Notes: a model not told the origin generated them from the letters alone. A stretch of 39,174 nt of DNA from Candidatus Nanopelagicales bacterium (GCA_018402365.1 JAGYJD010000014.1:1-39174); one strand, 5' to 3'; numbered from the stretch's first letter, positions 27,803 to 36,554 are shown. Program-made: numbers and translations.

Positions 27803-29296
27803 CTAATTATTTTGTGGAAACCCAAGGTTTATTCCACCATGGCTTGGGTCTAACCATCTTTGGGTAACAACTTTTCCACGAGTAAAGAAGTTTATTCCCT
27901 CTACTCCATGGGCGTGATGATCACCAAACAATGAGCTCTTCCAGCCACCGAATGAGTAATAAGCCACTGGTACCGGAATCGGTACGTTTATTCCGACCAT
28001 TCCAACTTCAATCTCATTTTGGAATCTTCTGGCAGCCCCACCGTCGTTAGTAAAAATAGCGGTGCCGTTTCCGTATGGGTGATCATTAATTAGCTTTATG
28101 CCTTCTTCATAAGTCTTTACTCGAACCACACTTAGTACTGGTCCAAAAATTTCGTCTGTATAGATGGACATATTGCTACTGACTTCATCAAACAAGGTAG
28201 GCCCTAACCAATATCCCCCTGGCGCTCCATCTGGGTTTACCGCTCTGCCGTCAACAACTAATTTGGCGCCAGCTGCTTCTCCCGCATCTACATAACCAGC
28301 TACTTTGTTGCGGTGTTCTTTGGTTACCAAAGGACCCATATCGCAAGCTTTGGTTCCATCTCCAACTTTGATTGCACCCATTCTGGATTTAATTCGTGAA
28401 ATTAATTCATCAGCCACTGGTTCAACTGCCACAATTACGCTGATTGCCATACAACGCTCGCCCGCGCTACCGAACCCGGCATTGACCGCAGCATCAGCTG
28501 TTAAATCTAAATCTGCATCCGGCAAAACCAACATGTGATTTTTTGCTCCACCTAAAGCTTGTACTCGTTTGCCATTTTTGGTTCCATTTTCATAAACATA
28601 CTTAGCAATATCAGTGCTTCCCACAAATGAAACTGATTTAATTTTTTTGTGTTCCAAAATTCCATCAACGGCAACTTTATCGCCATTAACTACATTGAAA
28701 ACACCATCAGGTAATCCAGCTTCTTGCCAAAGTCTTGCTAACCACATTGCACTAGAAGGATCTTTTTCACTTGGTTTCAAAATAAAACAGTTACCTGCTG
28801 CAATCGCTACCGGAAAAAACCACATCGGCACCATTGCTGGAAAGTTAAAAGGGGTGATGCCGGCAACTACCCCAAGCGGCTGACGGATCGAATAAACATC
28901 AACTTCACTCGAAGCATTCTCAGTATGAAAACCCTTTAGTAAATGACCAACTCCACTAGCAAACTCAACTACCTCTTGCCCGCGAGTGATTTCACCTAAG
29001 GCGTCCGATAAGACTTTGCCATGTTCAGAAGTGATAATTTTTGCCAGTTCCGGCTTTTTAGCTTCGAGTAATTCTCTAAATTTAAAAATTATTTGAGTGC
29101 GTTTGGCAATGGAGGTGTTACGCCATTGGGAGAACGCTTTTTCTGCTGCTTGGGTTGCCAAATCAACATCGTTGAGTGTAGCCATCGCTACTTGAGCAGT
29201 CTCTTCACCAGTAGCTGGATTAAAAATTGGTTTGGTTTCTTTTGCATCAAGACCAACTTCTTGTCCGTTAATCCAATGCCCAATTACTTTTGCCAT
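27803..29296 (-). CDS. mmsA: CoA-acylating (methyl)malonate-semialdehyde dehydrogenase
   Basis: 497-residue aldehyde dehydrogenase. Catalytic Cys282 in GSAGERCMAIS preceded by Arg281, and QALGGAKNH in place of the Glu-containing ELGG motif: the missing general-base Glu and the ERC motif are hallmarks of the CoA-dependent MmsA/IolA subfamily rather than hydrolytic ALDHs. Expected reaction: malonate (or methylmalonate) semialdehyde + CoA + NAD to acetyl- (propionyl-)CoA + CO2. In this operon it may drain beta-alanine-derived malonate semialdehyde from spermidine or diaminopropane. Succinate semialdehyde as substrate would be unusual. ATG 29296 with TAGGGG upstream; between the amine oxidase gene (44 nt) and speB. 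Confidence 0.92.
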   Translation of the reverse strand: MAKVIGHWINGQEVGLDAKETKPIFNPATGEETAQVAMATLNDVDLATQAAEKAFSQWRNTSIAKRTQIIFKFRELLEAKKPELAKIITSEHGKVLSDALGEITRGQEVVEFASGVGHLLKGFHTENASSEVDVYSIRQPLGVVAGITPFNFPAMVPMWFFPVAIAAGNCFILKPSEKDPSSAMWLARLWQEAGLPDGVFNVVNGDKVAVDGILEHKKIKSVSFVGSTDIAKYVYENGTKNGKRVQALGGAKNHMLVLPDADLDLTADAAVNAGFGSAGERCMAISVIVAVEPVADELISRIKSRMGAIKVGDGTKACDMGPLVTKEHRNKVAGYVDAGEAAGAKLVVDGRAVNPDGAPGGYWLGPTLFDEVSSNMSIYTDEIFGPVLSVVRVKTYEEGIKLINDHPYGNGTAIFTNDGGAARRFQNEIEVGMVGINVPIPVPVAYYSFGGWKSSLFGDHHAHGVEGINFFTRGKVVTQRWLDPSHGGINLGFPQNN

Positions 29297-29340
29297 TTAA
29301 TCCCCTACTTTTGGTTAGCTCTGCTTAGTCTAAAAGTGAC

Positions 29341-30789
29341 CTAAGAATCAAAGCCAAAGCCCAACTTGTCTATCAATTTCAGCCATAAATTGCGCTTGCC
29401 TGTCTTATCCGCGCGATCCAATGACCAGCGGGTGAGGTTAATTGCGATAAATCTGAAGGGCTCAGGTGGAAACCTAAATGGCTTTGTCTTCACCATTTTT
29501 AATTTTGTACGCTCACTCTTGCGGTCATAAAGCAAATCCAGCATGGTTTTTGCTGCGAAGCGTGAAGATCCAACTCCTAAGCCAGTGAAGCCCGCGACGT
29601 AAGCCACGCGACCTGAAAACGCAGTACCCCAAAAAGGTGCAAAGCGCGAACACGTATCAATCGCCCCACCCCACTTATGAGTAAACCCAATTCCTCTCAA
29701 TGACGGGAAGGTTCTATAAAAATGTTCACCCAACATTGCAAATGATTCGTCTGAAAAATCATAATCAGGATTTACTTCGGCACCGTAATGATAAACCGCG
29801 TCATATCCGCCCCAAAGAATTCTTCCTTCAATGGTTGGCCTGAAATAATGAAATTGATTAAACACATCACTAAAACCAATTGGCTCGGTCCAACCAATCT
29901 CTTCCCATTGCTCTTCAGTTAATGGTTCAGTCATTAACGCATAGTCGTAAACCGGTACTACGTATTTATTAACTTCTTTAATTAAGCTTTTTTCAGCTCC
30001 CGTCGCCACAATTACTTTAGGAGCTTTCACTGAACCTAAAGATGTTTTAATCTTTACTCCCGTAATGGTGTAATCAATATCATCTACCCAAGTATTTTCG
30101 TAAATTGCAATGCCTCGCTCCAGAGCTACCCTTCTTAATCCCCAAACCAAACGAGCCGGATCTACAATCGCTACATCTTCATCAAATAAAGCACCTTTAT
30201 AAAGTGGACTTTTTATAATTTTACTAAGCTCTTGCTGGCTCAGATATTTAAAATTTTCACCAAACTCTGGCGCTGTGCTTGCCATCTCTAACAACTCTAA
30301 AGCGTGATCTTCAGTGATAGCTACGTTCATTTCGCCGTACCATTGAAAATCACAATCGATTTGGTTTCGATTTATAAAATCTTCAATCTCAGCTAAATTC
30401 TCATGACCCATACGAACTAATTTTGGTAATTCTTCTGGCCACCGCTTAAAGCCATTTACAAATCCGTGGGTAATGGAAGCTGAAATAAACCCACCATTGC
30501 GCCCTGCCGCGCCATCGCCAATTTGCTCACCTTCCAGTAAGACAATTTTTCGTTCAGGCTTTTCTTCTTGCGCGAGCAAAGCCGTCCACATTCCGGTAAA
30601 GCCGCCACCGATGATAACTAAATCCGCATAAATATCCTGAGCCAAAGCCGGCATCGCCTCTGGTCGAATCGCGTCATCTAACCAAAAAGCTTCGGGCTTG
30701 GCTTTGGCAACTGCCAACTTAGCTTCTTCGCTAGTTACTTTTCCGTACGGAAAATAATCTCCAATATATGCACTTGTGGTAACACTCAT
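29341..30789 (-). CDS. FAD-dependent amine oxidase, DAO/PuuB-like
   Basis: 482 residues, D-amino-acid-oxidase fold. Dinucleotide-binding DLVIIGGGFTGMWTALL (glycines at 61-63), FAD-binding GDGAAGRNGGFIS, and the C-terminal FAD loop [19 protein letters not shown]. This combination resembles gamma-glutamylputrescine oxidase (PuuB) and related oxidases. Expected reaction: oxidative deamination of putrescine, a glutamylated polyamine or another amine to an aldehyde, NH3 and H2O2. No PuuA-like ligase is present, so the true substrate is open. ATG 30789 with AAAGGA 7 nt upstream. It has its own promoter and a long structured leader (30790-30987), unlike any other gene here. Confidence 0.82.
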   Translation of the reverse strand: MSVTTSAYIGDYFPYGKVTSEEAKLAVAKAKPEAFWLDDAIRPEAMPALAQDIYADLVIIGGGFTGMWTALLAQEEKPERKIVLLEGEQIGDGAAGRNGGFISASITHGFVNGFKRWPEELPKLVRMGHENLAEIEDFINRNQIDCDFQWYGEMNVAITEDHALELLEMASTAPEFGENFKYLSQQELSKIIKSPLYKGALFDEDVAIVDPARLVWGLRRVALERGIAIYENTWVDDIDYTITGVKIKTSLGSVKAPKVIVATGAEKSLIKEVNKYVVPVYDYALMTEPLTEEQWEEIGWTEPIGFSDVFNQFHYFRPTIEGRILWGGYDAVYHYGAEVNPDYDFSDESFAMLGEHFYRTFPSLRGIGFTHKWGGAIDTCSRFAPFWGTAFSGRVAYVAGFTGLGVGSSRFAAKTMLDLLYDRKSERTKLKMVKTKPFRFPPEPFRFIAINLTRWSLDRADKTGKRNLWLKLIDKLGFGFDS

Positions 30790-30987
30790 AAATTCCTTTG
30801 CGTAATAAAAATGGGAAGGAAAGGTTTACACCTATTCACTTGTGAGTTAACGGATCACGGCGTCATTTAGACGGTGTTCGTGCCCGGGTCTCACCCCTCA
30901 CGCATATGGACCATCCGGGTTCTTTCGAACCTTCGGTCGTCTGGCTTTGGCAACTCAGTTCGGTTGCCCCATTAATATCCAGGCTGT
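30790..30987 (-). promoter_or_regulatory. Candidate structured 5' leader RNA (riboswitch-like) of the amine oxidase gene
   Basis: On the minus strand a closing stem UUAAUGG (30975-30969) pairs with CCGUUAA (30853-30847), 7 bp with one G-U. It encloses hairpins: GGCAAC/GTTGCC (30968-30963 with 30954-30949, 8-nt loop); GGTTC-GAAA-GAACC (30931-30918) extended by CCG/CGG across an AA bulge; CGTG/CACG (30902-30899 with 30882-30879) with inner GGG/CCC; and CAC-CGTC-TAAAT-GACG-CC-GTG (30876-30856). Downstream, TTCCTT (30821-30816) can pair with AAGGAA (30798-30793), the ribosome-binding site, and a competing AGGT-GTAA-ACCT hairpin (30833-30822) overlaps that tract. I recall no riboswitch class with this core. 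Ligand unknown; a polyamine or related amine is the natural guess. Confidence 0.6.
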
Positions 30988-30992
30988 TTTTC

Positions 30993-31022
30993 ACTATAGC
31001 CAAAAATGCTATTACTTGCCAA
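30993..31022 (-). promoter_or_regulatory. Internal promoter after potC, driving the leader and amine oxidase operon
   Basis: On the minus strand TTGGCA (31022-31017), an 18-nt spacer and TATAGT (30998-30993): 5/6 matches to each sigma70 consensus. It begins 4 nt past the potC stop, so the whole promoter fits in the gap. Predicted start about 30986-30987, just before the first nucleotides of the structured leader. Confidence 0.6.
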
Positions 31023-31025
31023 CTC

Positions 31026-31832
31026 TTAGACCAGAGTTTTTAGTTTTCTTCTTTTTGCGATGATTGCCGCTAAAGCCACCAGCCCCAAGGACCCCAAAAA
31101 CATAATTGAGGCAATCACATTCACCTGCGGCGGAATACCTCTTTGAGCCGCGTTCCATACATAGAGCGGAAATGTCACTAATCGCCCAGAGTTAAAACTT
31201 GTGATGATGTAATCATCAAAAGATAGTGAGAGTGAGATTAAAGCTGCAGCGGCAATGCCTGGCAGGGCTAATGGAAACGTCACATATCTAAATGTTTGAA
31301 ATGGCGTGGCATATAAGTCCATTGCAGCCTGCTCTAACCTCTGGTCCATTCCTGTGAGCCTCGCGTTTACTACAACTACCACAAAACTTATAGTGAAAGT
31401 AATTTGCGCAATCAGAATCGTCCAAAAACCTAGTGGAATAAAAATATTTAAAAATAGTGCCAACAACGATGCACCAACAATTACATCAGGCGTCGAAAGT
31501 GGAATAAACACGCCAAGCGTCGCCGAATCTTTACCGCGGAATTTATGACGCACTAAGGCAAACGAGATTAAAGTTCCTAAAATAGTCGCCACTATTGTTA
31601 CCAAAATTGCAATTTGCACGCTTAATGAAAACGCCCTACAGATGGTTGGATCTCGACAAATATTTGTCCAAGCGTCAATACTGAACTGATTCCAACTGGT
31701 ATTTTGCCGACCACGAGGCTTGTTAAAGCTCAAGATAATAATTAATGCCAAAGGAATCATAAGATACGTGATCACGGCTACTGAAAATCCTTGTAAGAAC
31801 CTAGCCCTGAGGTGTCTGCCAAATTTTTTCAT
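31026..31832 (-). CDS. potC: Spermidine/putrescine ABC transporter permease PotC
   Basis: Inner-membrane permease of a polyamine importer, 268 residues with six hydrophobic segments. Cytoplasmic coupling (EAA-type) loop MDQRLEQAAMDLYATPFQTFRYVTFPLALPGI near 160-190. The sequence SFDDYIITSFNSG after it is typical of PotC. ATG 31832 overlaps the potB stop by one base (TAATG), giving coupled translation. Last of potDABC; the internal promoter for the oxidase operon starts just after its stop. Confidence 0.93.
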   Translation of the reverse strand: MKKFGRHLRARFLQGFSVAVITYLMIPLALIIILSFNKPRGRQNTSWNQFSIDAWTNICRDPTICRAFSLSVQIAILVTIVATILGTLISFALVRHKFRGKDSATLGVFIPLSTPDVIVGASLLALFLNIFIPLGFWTILIAQITFTISFVVVVVNARLTGMDQRLEQAAMDLYATPFQTFRYVTFPLALPGIAAAALISLSLSFDDYIITSFNSGRLVTFPLYVWNAAQRGIPPQVNVIASIMFLGSLGLVALAAIIAKRRKLKTLV

Positions 31833-32695
31833 TAGAGCAATTCCTTTGTGCCGATTTTTCTCAAATACAAGTAAAGAAATACCAGAACAATTGCCATTAA
31901 AGTAAATGATAAAGCGCTAGCTTGTGGATAGTTTCTAAGAATAATGAATTGAGATTGAATTACGTTTCCAATCATTTTGTCACTAATCCCGCCGAGTAAT
32001 TCAGCATTGATGTAATCGCCTGAAGCTGGGATAAAAGTCAAAATGGTTCCGCTAACAATACCCGGTATGGATAGCGGCCAAACTATCTTCCAAAATCTTT
32101 GATTTCCTGTTGCATATAGATCGCCAGCAGCTTCTAAGAGGCGCTTATCAATCTTGTCTAACGAAATAAATAGCGGCAAAATCATGAAAGGCAAAAAGTT
32201 ATAAATTAAACCCAAAATAACTGCAAACGAGGTACTAAGTATTCGCTCTTGGGGTAAAACCCCTAAAAAATTTAGAAAGCCAACAACTGCTCCTTCAGAA
32301 GACAAAATAGTTTTCCAGGCATTGGTTCGAAGCAAAAACGAAGCAAAAAACGGAGCGACAATCAAGACCAACATTAGGTACTTATATTTTTTTGCCTTAA
32401 ATGCCATGTAATAAGAGATGGGATATGCCAAAAGTAGACAAAAGACCGTAGCTATTGCTGCAAAAGTAAAAGCACGCACATAAAAAGGCCAGTATTCGGC
32501 TATAGCCTGTGAATAGTTACTAAATTGCAGGGCGTAAGCAAAACCAGCTTCAGGCGAATCCCCTAAAGGGCGCTTGAGCGAGGTAGCTAAGAGTGAGCCT
32601 AAAGGAAAAAAGAAAAAGAAAAATAACCAAGCAAAACCGGGAATCAGCAATAAATATGCGGTCTTGATCCGCTTCGACCTGGTGGTAACTGCCAT
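31832..32695 (-). CDS. potB: Spermidine/putrescine ABC transporter permease PotB
   Basis: 287 residues, six membrane segments. First helix YLLLIPGFAWLFFFFFFPL; coupling loop DKIDKRLLEAAGDLYATGNQRFWKIVWPLSIPGI near 180-213; IPASGDYINAELLGG is characteristic of PotB. Forms the membrane channel with PotC. ATG 32695, one nucleotide after the potA stop, so part of a tightly coupled potABC unit. Confidence 0.93.
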   Translation of the reverse strand: MAVTTRSKRIKTAYLLLIPGFAWLFFFFFFPLGSLLATSLKRPLGDSPEAGFAYALQFSNYSQAIAEYWPFYVRAFTFAAIATVFCLLLAYPISYYMAFKAKKYKYLMLVLIVAPFFASFLLRTNAWKTILSSEGAVVGFLNFLGVLPQERILSTSFAVILGLIYNFLPFMILPLFISLDKIDKRLLEAAGDLYATGNQRFWKIVWPLSIPGIVSGTILTFIPASGDYINAELLGGISDKMIGNVIQSQFIILRNYPQASALSFTLMAIVLVFLYLYLRKIGTKELL

Positions 32696-32696
32696 C

Positions 32697-33830
32697 TCAG
32701 TTACTTACCAACTCCGGCTCAATTCCTGCAGTTAAATCTTCATCAGGGTCTAGCGCAAACGAATTTCTTGGCTCCCAAGCTAAGACGACTTCGTTTCCCT
32801 TGTAGCCCAAATCATTTGGATCAACATTTTGTTCAAAGGCAGATAATTCCTGACCCCAAGGTGATTCAACAACATACTGAGTAGATACACCTACAAACGC
32901 ATTATCAGATATTTTTCCGATAATTTGATTCTTAGGTAGCCCAGGCGTGTCAATATCTACTACTTTTATTTTTTCAGGCCTTACCCCGACCACAATCTTG
33001 CCGCTTGTAATATTAGTTTTACTCTTTGGTACATACAAGGTCACACCATTTACATCAACAGCTAACAATTCGCCATCAATTCCTTTGACCGTGCCACTAA
33101 ATAAATTTGATTGACCTAAAAAGTTAGCTACAAAGGTTGTTTTAGGATTTTCATAAATCTCAACTGGCGAACCCATTTGTTCAATTCGCCCCTCATTCAT
33201 TACCGCTACTGTGTCGGCCATTGTCATGGCTTCTTCTTGATCGTGAGTAACGTGAACAAAAGTGGTTCCGACATCTTTTTGAATCCACTTAAGCTCTAGC
33301 TGCATTTGTCGACGTAACTTTAGATCTAGCGCACCCAGTGGCTCATCTAGTAACAAAACATCAGGCTTATTAATCAATGCTCTTGCTACTGCAACTCGCT
33401 GTTGCTGACCGCCAGAAAGTTGGGTTGGCTTTCTTTCTGCCATTGGTGTCAGCTCGACCAATGCGAGCATGTCTTTCACAGTTTTATCGATATCTTTAAT
33501 TCCGCGACGACGTAAGCCAAAAGCTACATTCTCATAAATCGTAAGATGTGGAAATAGCGCATAACTTTGAAAAACAGTATTTACCGGGCGTTTGTAGGGA
33601 GGTAACGGGACAATATTTTCTTCCCCAATTAAGATTTCGCCACTTGTCGGCTCTTCTAAACCTGCAACCATTCTTAATGTGGTCGTCTTTCCGCAGCCTG
33701 AAGGGCCAAGCAAAGCAAAAAAAGATCCTGCTGGAATCGTTAGCGTTAAGTCATTAACTGCAGTGAAATCGTCATAACGTTTAGTTAAATTTTTTAGATA
33801 CAAATCCTGCACTGTATGGTTCTTCGGCAT
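32697..33830 (-). CDS. potA: Spermidine/putrescine ABC transporter ATPase PotA
   Basis: 377 residues. Walker A GPSGCGKTT (42-50), Q-loop NTVFQSYALFPHLT, signature LSGGQQQRVAVARAL, Walker B VLLLDEPLGALD, H-loop VTHDQEEAM. The C-terminal TOBE-type regulatory domain (about 240-360) is present. Powers PotBC import. ATG 33830 has GGGAG 8 nt upstream. A strong hairpin separates it from potD. Confidence 0.95.
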   Translation of the reverse strand: MPKNHTVQDLYLKNLTKRYDDFTAVNDLTLTIPAGSFFALLGPSGCGKTTTLRMVAGLEEPTSGEILIGEENIVPLPPYKRPVNTVFQSYALFPHLTIYENVAFGLRRRGIKDIDKTVKDMLALVELTPMAERKPTQLSGGQQQRVAVARALINKPDVLLLDEPLGALDLKLRRQMQLELKWIQKDVGTTFVHVTHDQEEAMTMADTVAVMNEGRIEQMGSPVEIYENPKTTFVANFLGQSNLFSGTVKGIDGELLAVDVNGVTLYVPKSKTNITSGKIVVGVRPEKIKVVDIDTPGLPKNQIIGKISDNAFVGVSTQYVVESPWGQELSAFEQNVDPNDLGYKGNEVVLAWEPRNSFALDPDEDLTAGIEPELVSN

Positions 33831-33852
33831 CCGCTTATCTCCCTAAATGACA

Positions 33853-33884
33853 AGTGCTCCCTGCGGGTATATGCAAGGAGCACT
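33853..33884 (-). terminator. Strong hairpin between potD and potA (mRNA stabiliser or partial terminator)
   Basis: Minus-strand AGTGCTCCTTGC and GCAGGGAGCACT form a 12-bp stem (one G-U pair) with an 8-nt loop. No U-run follows, so complete termination is unlikely. Such hairpins after a binding-protein gene usually protect its mRNA from 3' decay and reduce expression of the permease genes, as in malE-malF. Confidence 0.7.
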
Positions 33885-33907
33885 CTAATTTGAATTGATT
33901 TGCTTGT

Positions 33908-35077
33908 CTAATTGCCAAGCAATTTCTGCCAGGCGGATGAATACTCTTGCTCTTCAGCGTCAGTTAATTCCTTGAAGATGAAGGTCTTCGCTAAATCCGC
34001 TTCAGTTGGGAAGATCAATGGGTTCTCTGCCAACTCTGGATCAATCTCTATTGCCGCTTCTTTTGCACCAACTACTGGGGTTATGTAGTTCACCCATGCA
34101 GCTAGTTCTGCAGCAATTTCTGGTTGGTAATACCAATCGATTAGCTTCTCAGCATTTTCTTTATTGGCAGCTCCAACAGGAATCAGTAAGTTGTCTGTCC
34201 ACAAGTTACCTCTAGTTTCAGGAAGATTAAATCCAAAATCTTCACCCAATTGGACCAAATCGCCTGACCAACCTAATACTGCAACTAGATCGCCCTGTTC
34301 TAGTGGTTGTAGGTATTCGTTACCCATGAAGTTTTGAATGTGGCCATCATCAACTTTTGATTGCAAAAAGTCAATCGCCGCATAAAACTCATCGGAAGTA
34401 AAGTTCGTTGGATCAGCGCCTTGCCAGGCTAAAACAACACCCATGGTGTCTCGCATTTCGCTAAGCAAAACCACTCGACCAGCTAAACGTGAATCGAACA
34501 ATTGATCCACAGTTGTCATATCACTGGTACCAATCGCCTCTTGTAATAGCGCTTTGTTCCAGCCCAATCCTCCATAGCCTGATTGCCATGGCATCGTGTA
34601 AACACGACCCGGATCGAAAGCAGGATTCGATAATTCTGGGATTAAATTTTGAGCGTTTGGAATATTGGCTTTATTTAATTCTTGTGCGTAGCCAAGCTTG
34701 ATCCAACGTGCTGCCATCCAGTCAGTCGGTGAAACTATGTCGCGTCCAGTTGATTCACCTGACTCTAGGAGCGGCAAAACCTCTGCCCAGAATTCATCAT
34801 TGTCGCTGTAATCTTCTGGATACTCAACAGTTAATCCCGTTGCTTCACTAAATTTATTCAACGTTACAAAATTGCCATCATCATCCACGTCCATATAAGC
34901 AGTCCAGTTTGACCAAACCACATCTGCTGAACTCGTTGAACATCCAGCTAGTGCTGATGAAAAGCCAACGGTGGTCGCGGCGACACCCGTAACACCCGCA
35001 GCTTTTAAGAAACCGCGACGTGAGAGAAACGGTAGTAACTCTTTAGGCGCTTGTTCCAGTCTTTTTCTCTTTGCCAT
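33908..35077 (-). CDS. potD: Polyamine-binding lipoprotein PotD
   Basis: Periplasmic-type solute-binding protein of the polyamine importer, 389 residues. N-terminus: RR at 20-21 (SRRGFLKAAGVTGV), hydrophobic core, lipobox LAGC with Cys46, suggesting Tat-dependent export followed by lipidation. Mature part has VVWSNWTAYMD, YSDNDEFWAEVLPLL, DIVSPTDWMAARW and YTMPWQSGYGGLGWN, matching the PotD/PotF fold with Trp/Asp/Glu residues that cage amines. Substrate length preference cannot be read from sequence. ATG 35077 has AAGGGG 6 nt upstream. 28 nt downstream of the aldehyde dehydrogenase gene. Confidence 0.92.
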   Translation of the reverse strand: MAKRKRLEQAPKELLPFLSRRGFLKAAGVTGVAATTVGFSSALAGCSTSSADVVWSNWTAYMDVDDDGNFVTLNKFSEATGLTVEYPEDYSDNDEFWAEVLPLLESGESTGRDIVSPTDWMAARWIKLGYAQELNKANIPNAQNLIPELSNPAFDPGRVYTMPWQSGYGGLGWNKALLQEAIGTSDMTTVDQLFDSRLAGRVVLLSEMRDTMGVVLAWQGADPTNFTSDEFYAAIDFLQSKVDDGHIQNFMGNEYLQPLEQGDLVAVLGWSGDLVQLGEDFGFNLPETRGNLWTDNLLIPVGAANKENAEKLIDWYYQPEIAAELAAWVNYITPVVGAKEAAIEIDPELAENPLIFPTEADLAKTFIFKELTDAEEQEYSSAWQKLLGN

Positions 35078-35105
35078 CTAATTCCCCTTCGATTGGTTTT
35101 CTAAG

Positions 35106-36554
35106 TTACCCGTTATTGATCATCACGTGCTTGATTCGAGTGTAATCCTCAAATCCATACATTGATAGATCCTTACCGTAACCCGAGTGCTTGAAGCCGC
35201 CATGAGGCATCTCAGACACCATCGGAATATGCGTGTTGACCCACACACATCCGAAATCTAGTCCCTTCGTCATTCTCATAACCCGTCCAACATCTTTTGT
35301 CCAGACGCTGGCAGATAGGCCGTACTGGACGTCGTTGGCAAATCGCAAGGCTTCAGCCTCGTCGGTGAACTTCTGTACCGTGATTACTGGGCCAAAAATT
35401 TCGCTTTGAATCATTTCATCTTTCTGTTGCAAATTTGCCACCACGGTTGGTTCAATAAAATATCCGCGATCGCCCTGACGTGATCCACCAGCAGTAACCA
35501 AAGCATGATCGGGAGTGCGCTCTAAAAATCCAGTCACTCTTGCTAATTGATTTGCATTATTTACCGGTGGCACAAATGAATCTGGATCCAGAGGTCCTTT
35601 AGCAAAGCTGGTTTGAGTGTTCTTAGCTTGTTCAGTAAGAGCGGCAACAAAATCATCATAAACACGGGCTGACGCTAAAACTCGGGTAGCTGCAGTGCAA
35701 TCTTGACCGGCATTAAAGTATCCGGCTACCGCAATCCATTCTGCCGCCGCTGCGATATCAGCGTCATCAAAAACCACAACTGGAGCTTTCCCGCCTAATT
35801 CAAGATGTACTCGCTTCAAATCCGTTGCCGCACTTTGAGCAACTTGCTTACCAGCGCCAACCGATCCAGTAATTGCAACCATTTGTGGAATTGGGTGTTC
35901 AACTAACGCTCTGCCAGTGTCGCGATCACCGGCAACAACATTTAAAACTCCGGCTGGCAAAATTCCTGCTTCATGTATCAATTCAGCCATTCGAATTGTT
36001 GAAAGTGGAGTTGTGTCACTTGGCTTTAAGACAACTGCATTACCTGCGGCAATTGCCGGGGCAAACTTCCAAACTGCCATCATCATCGGATAATTCCACG
36101 GCGTAACTTGTCCGATAACTCCGATTGGTTCGCGACGAATGTAAGAGGTATGACCTTTCATGTACTCAGCGGCTGATTTGCCTTCAAGATTTCTTGCCGC
36201 AGTTGCAAAGTATCTAATTTGATCAACCATTGGCGGTATTTCTTCACTCATGGTGACGCCGATTGGTTTTCCGGTATTTTCTGACTCTAAGGCGACTAAT
36301 TCATCTGCTTTTTCTTCAAAAAGATCTGCAATTCTAAACATTGCCAAAGATCTTTCAGAGGGGGTTGATTCTTTCCAACTTTCAAATGCTTTAGCGGCAG
36401 CTTTATAAGCCAAATCAATATCCGCTTCATTTGAAATCGGGGCTGAGGCAAAAACTTCACCGGTAGTTGGATTGATTAAGTCAGAAGTTTGACCGGATTT
36501 TCCTGAAACCGATTCGCCGTTGATGAAATTTTTAAGTTCCTTCTTTTGGCTCAA
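35106..36554 (-). CDS. patD: Gamma-aminobutyraldehyde dehydrogenase (PatD-like)
   Basis: NAD-dependent aldehyde dehydrogenase, 482 residues. Catalytic Cys286 in YFNAGQDCTAATRV and general base Glu252 in HLELGGKAPVVV; NAD-site VTPWNYPMMMAVWKFAPA and GSVGAGKQVA. The NAGQDCTAA motif is that of 4-aminobutyraldehyde dehydrogenases (E. coli YdcW/PatD), so the likely reaction is 4-aminobutanal (or 3-aminopropanal) to GABA (or beta-alanine). TTG 36554 has GAGGAG just upstream; an in-frame TTG at 36572 is an alternative but lacks a Shine-Dalgarno. First gene of the operon, ahead of potD. Confidence 0.88.
   Translation of the reverse strand: MSQKKELKNFINGESVSGKSGQTSDLINPTTGEVFASAPISNEADIDLAYKAAAKAFESWKESTPSERSLAMFRIADLFEEKADELVALESENTGKPIGVTMSEEIPPMVDQIRYFATAARNLEGKSAAEYMKGHTSYIRREPIGVIGQVTPWNYPMMMAVWKFAPAIAAGNAVVLKPSDTTPLSTIRMAELIHEAGILPAGVLNVVAGDRDTGRALVEHPIPQMVAITGSVGAGKQVAQSAATDLKRVHLELGGKAPVVVFDDADIAAAAEWIAVAGYFNAGQDCTAATRVLASARVYDDFVAALTEQAKNTQTSFAKGPLDPDSFVPPVNNANQLARVTGFLERTPDHALVTAGGSRQGDRGYFIEPTVVANLQQKDEMIQSEIFGPVITVQKFTDEAEALRFANDVQYGLSASVWTKDVGRVMRMTKGLDFGCVWVNTHIPMVSEMPHGGFKHSGYGKDLSMYGFEDYTRIKHVMINNG

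Noticed and set aside
30918-30933. GGTTCGAAA in the leader resembles a tRNA T-arm
   Set aside because: The bases form a better GGTTC-GAAA-GAACC tetraloop hairpin, and no acceptor, D or anticodon arms can be built around it.
30937-30950. AGCCAGACGACC in the oxidase leader resembles a cobalamin riboswitch B12 box
   Set aside because: It lies in the middle of the structure, the other cobalamin core elements are missing, and a B12 box should be near the 3' end.
33853-33884. Complete rho-independent terminator between potD and potA
   Set aside because: The stem is strong but not followed by a U-run, and potA lacks another obvious promoter; read-through or mRNA protection is more likely.
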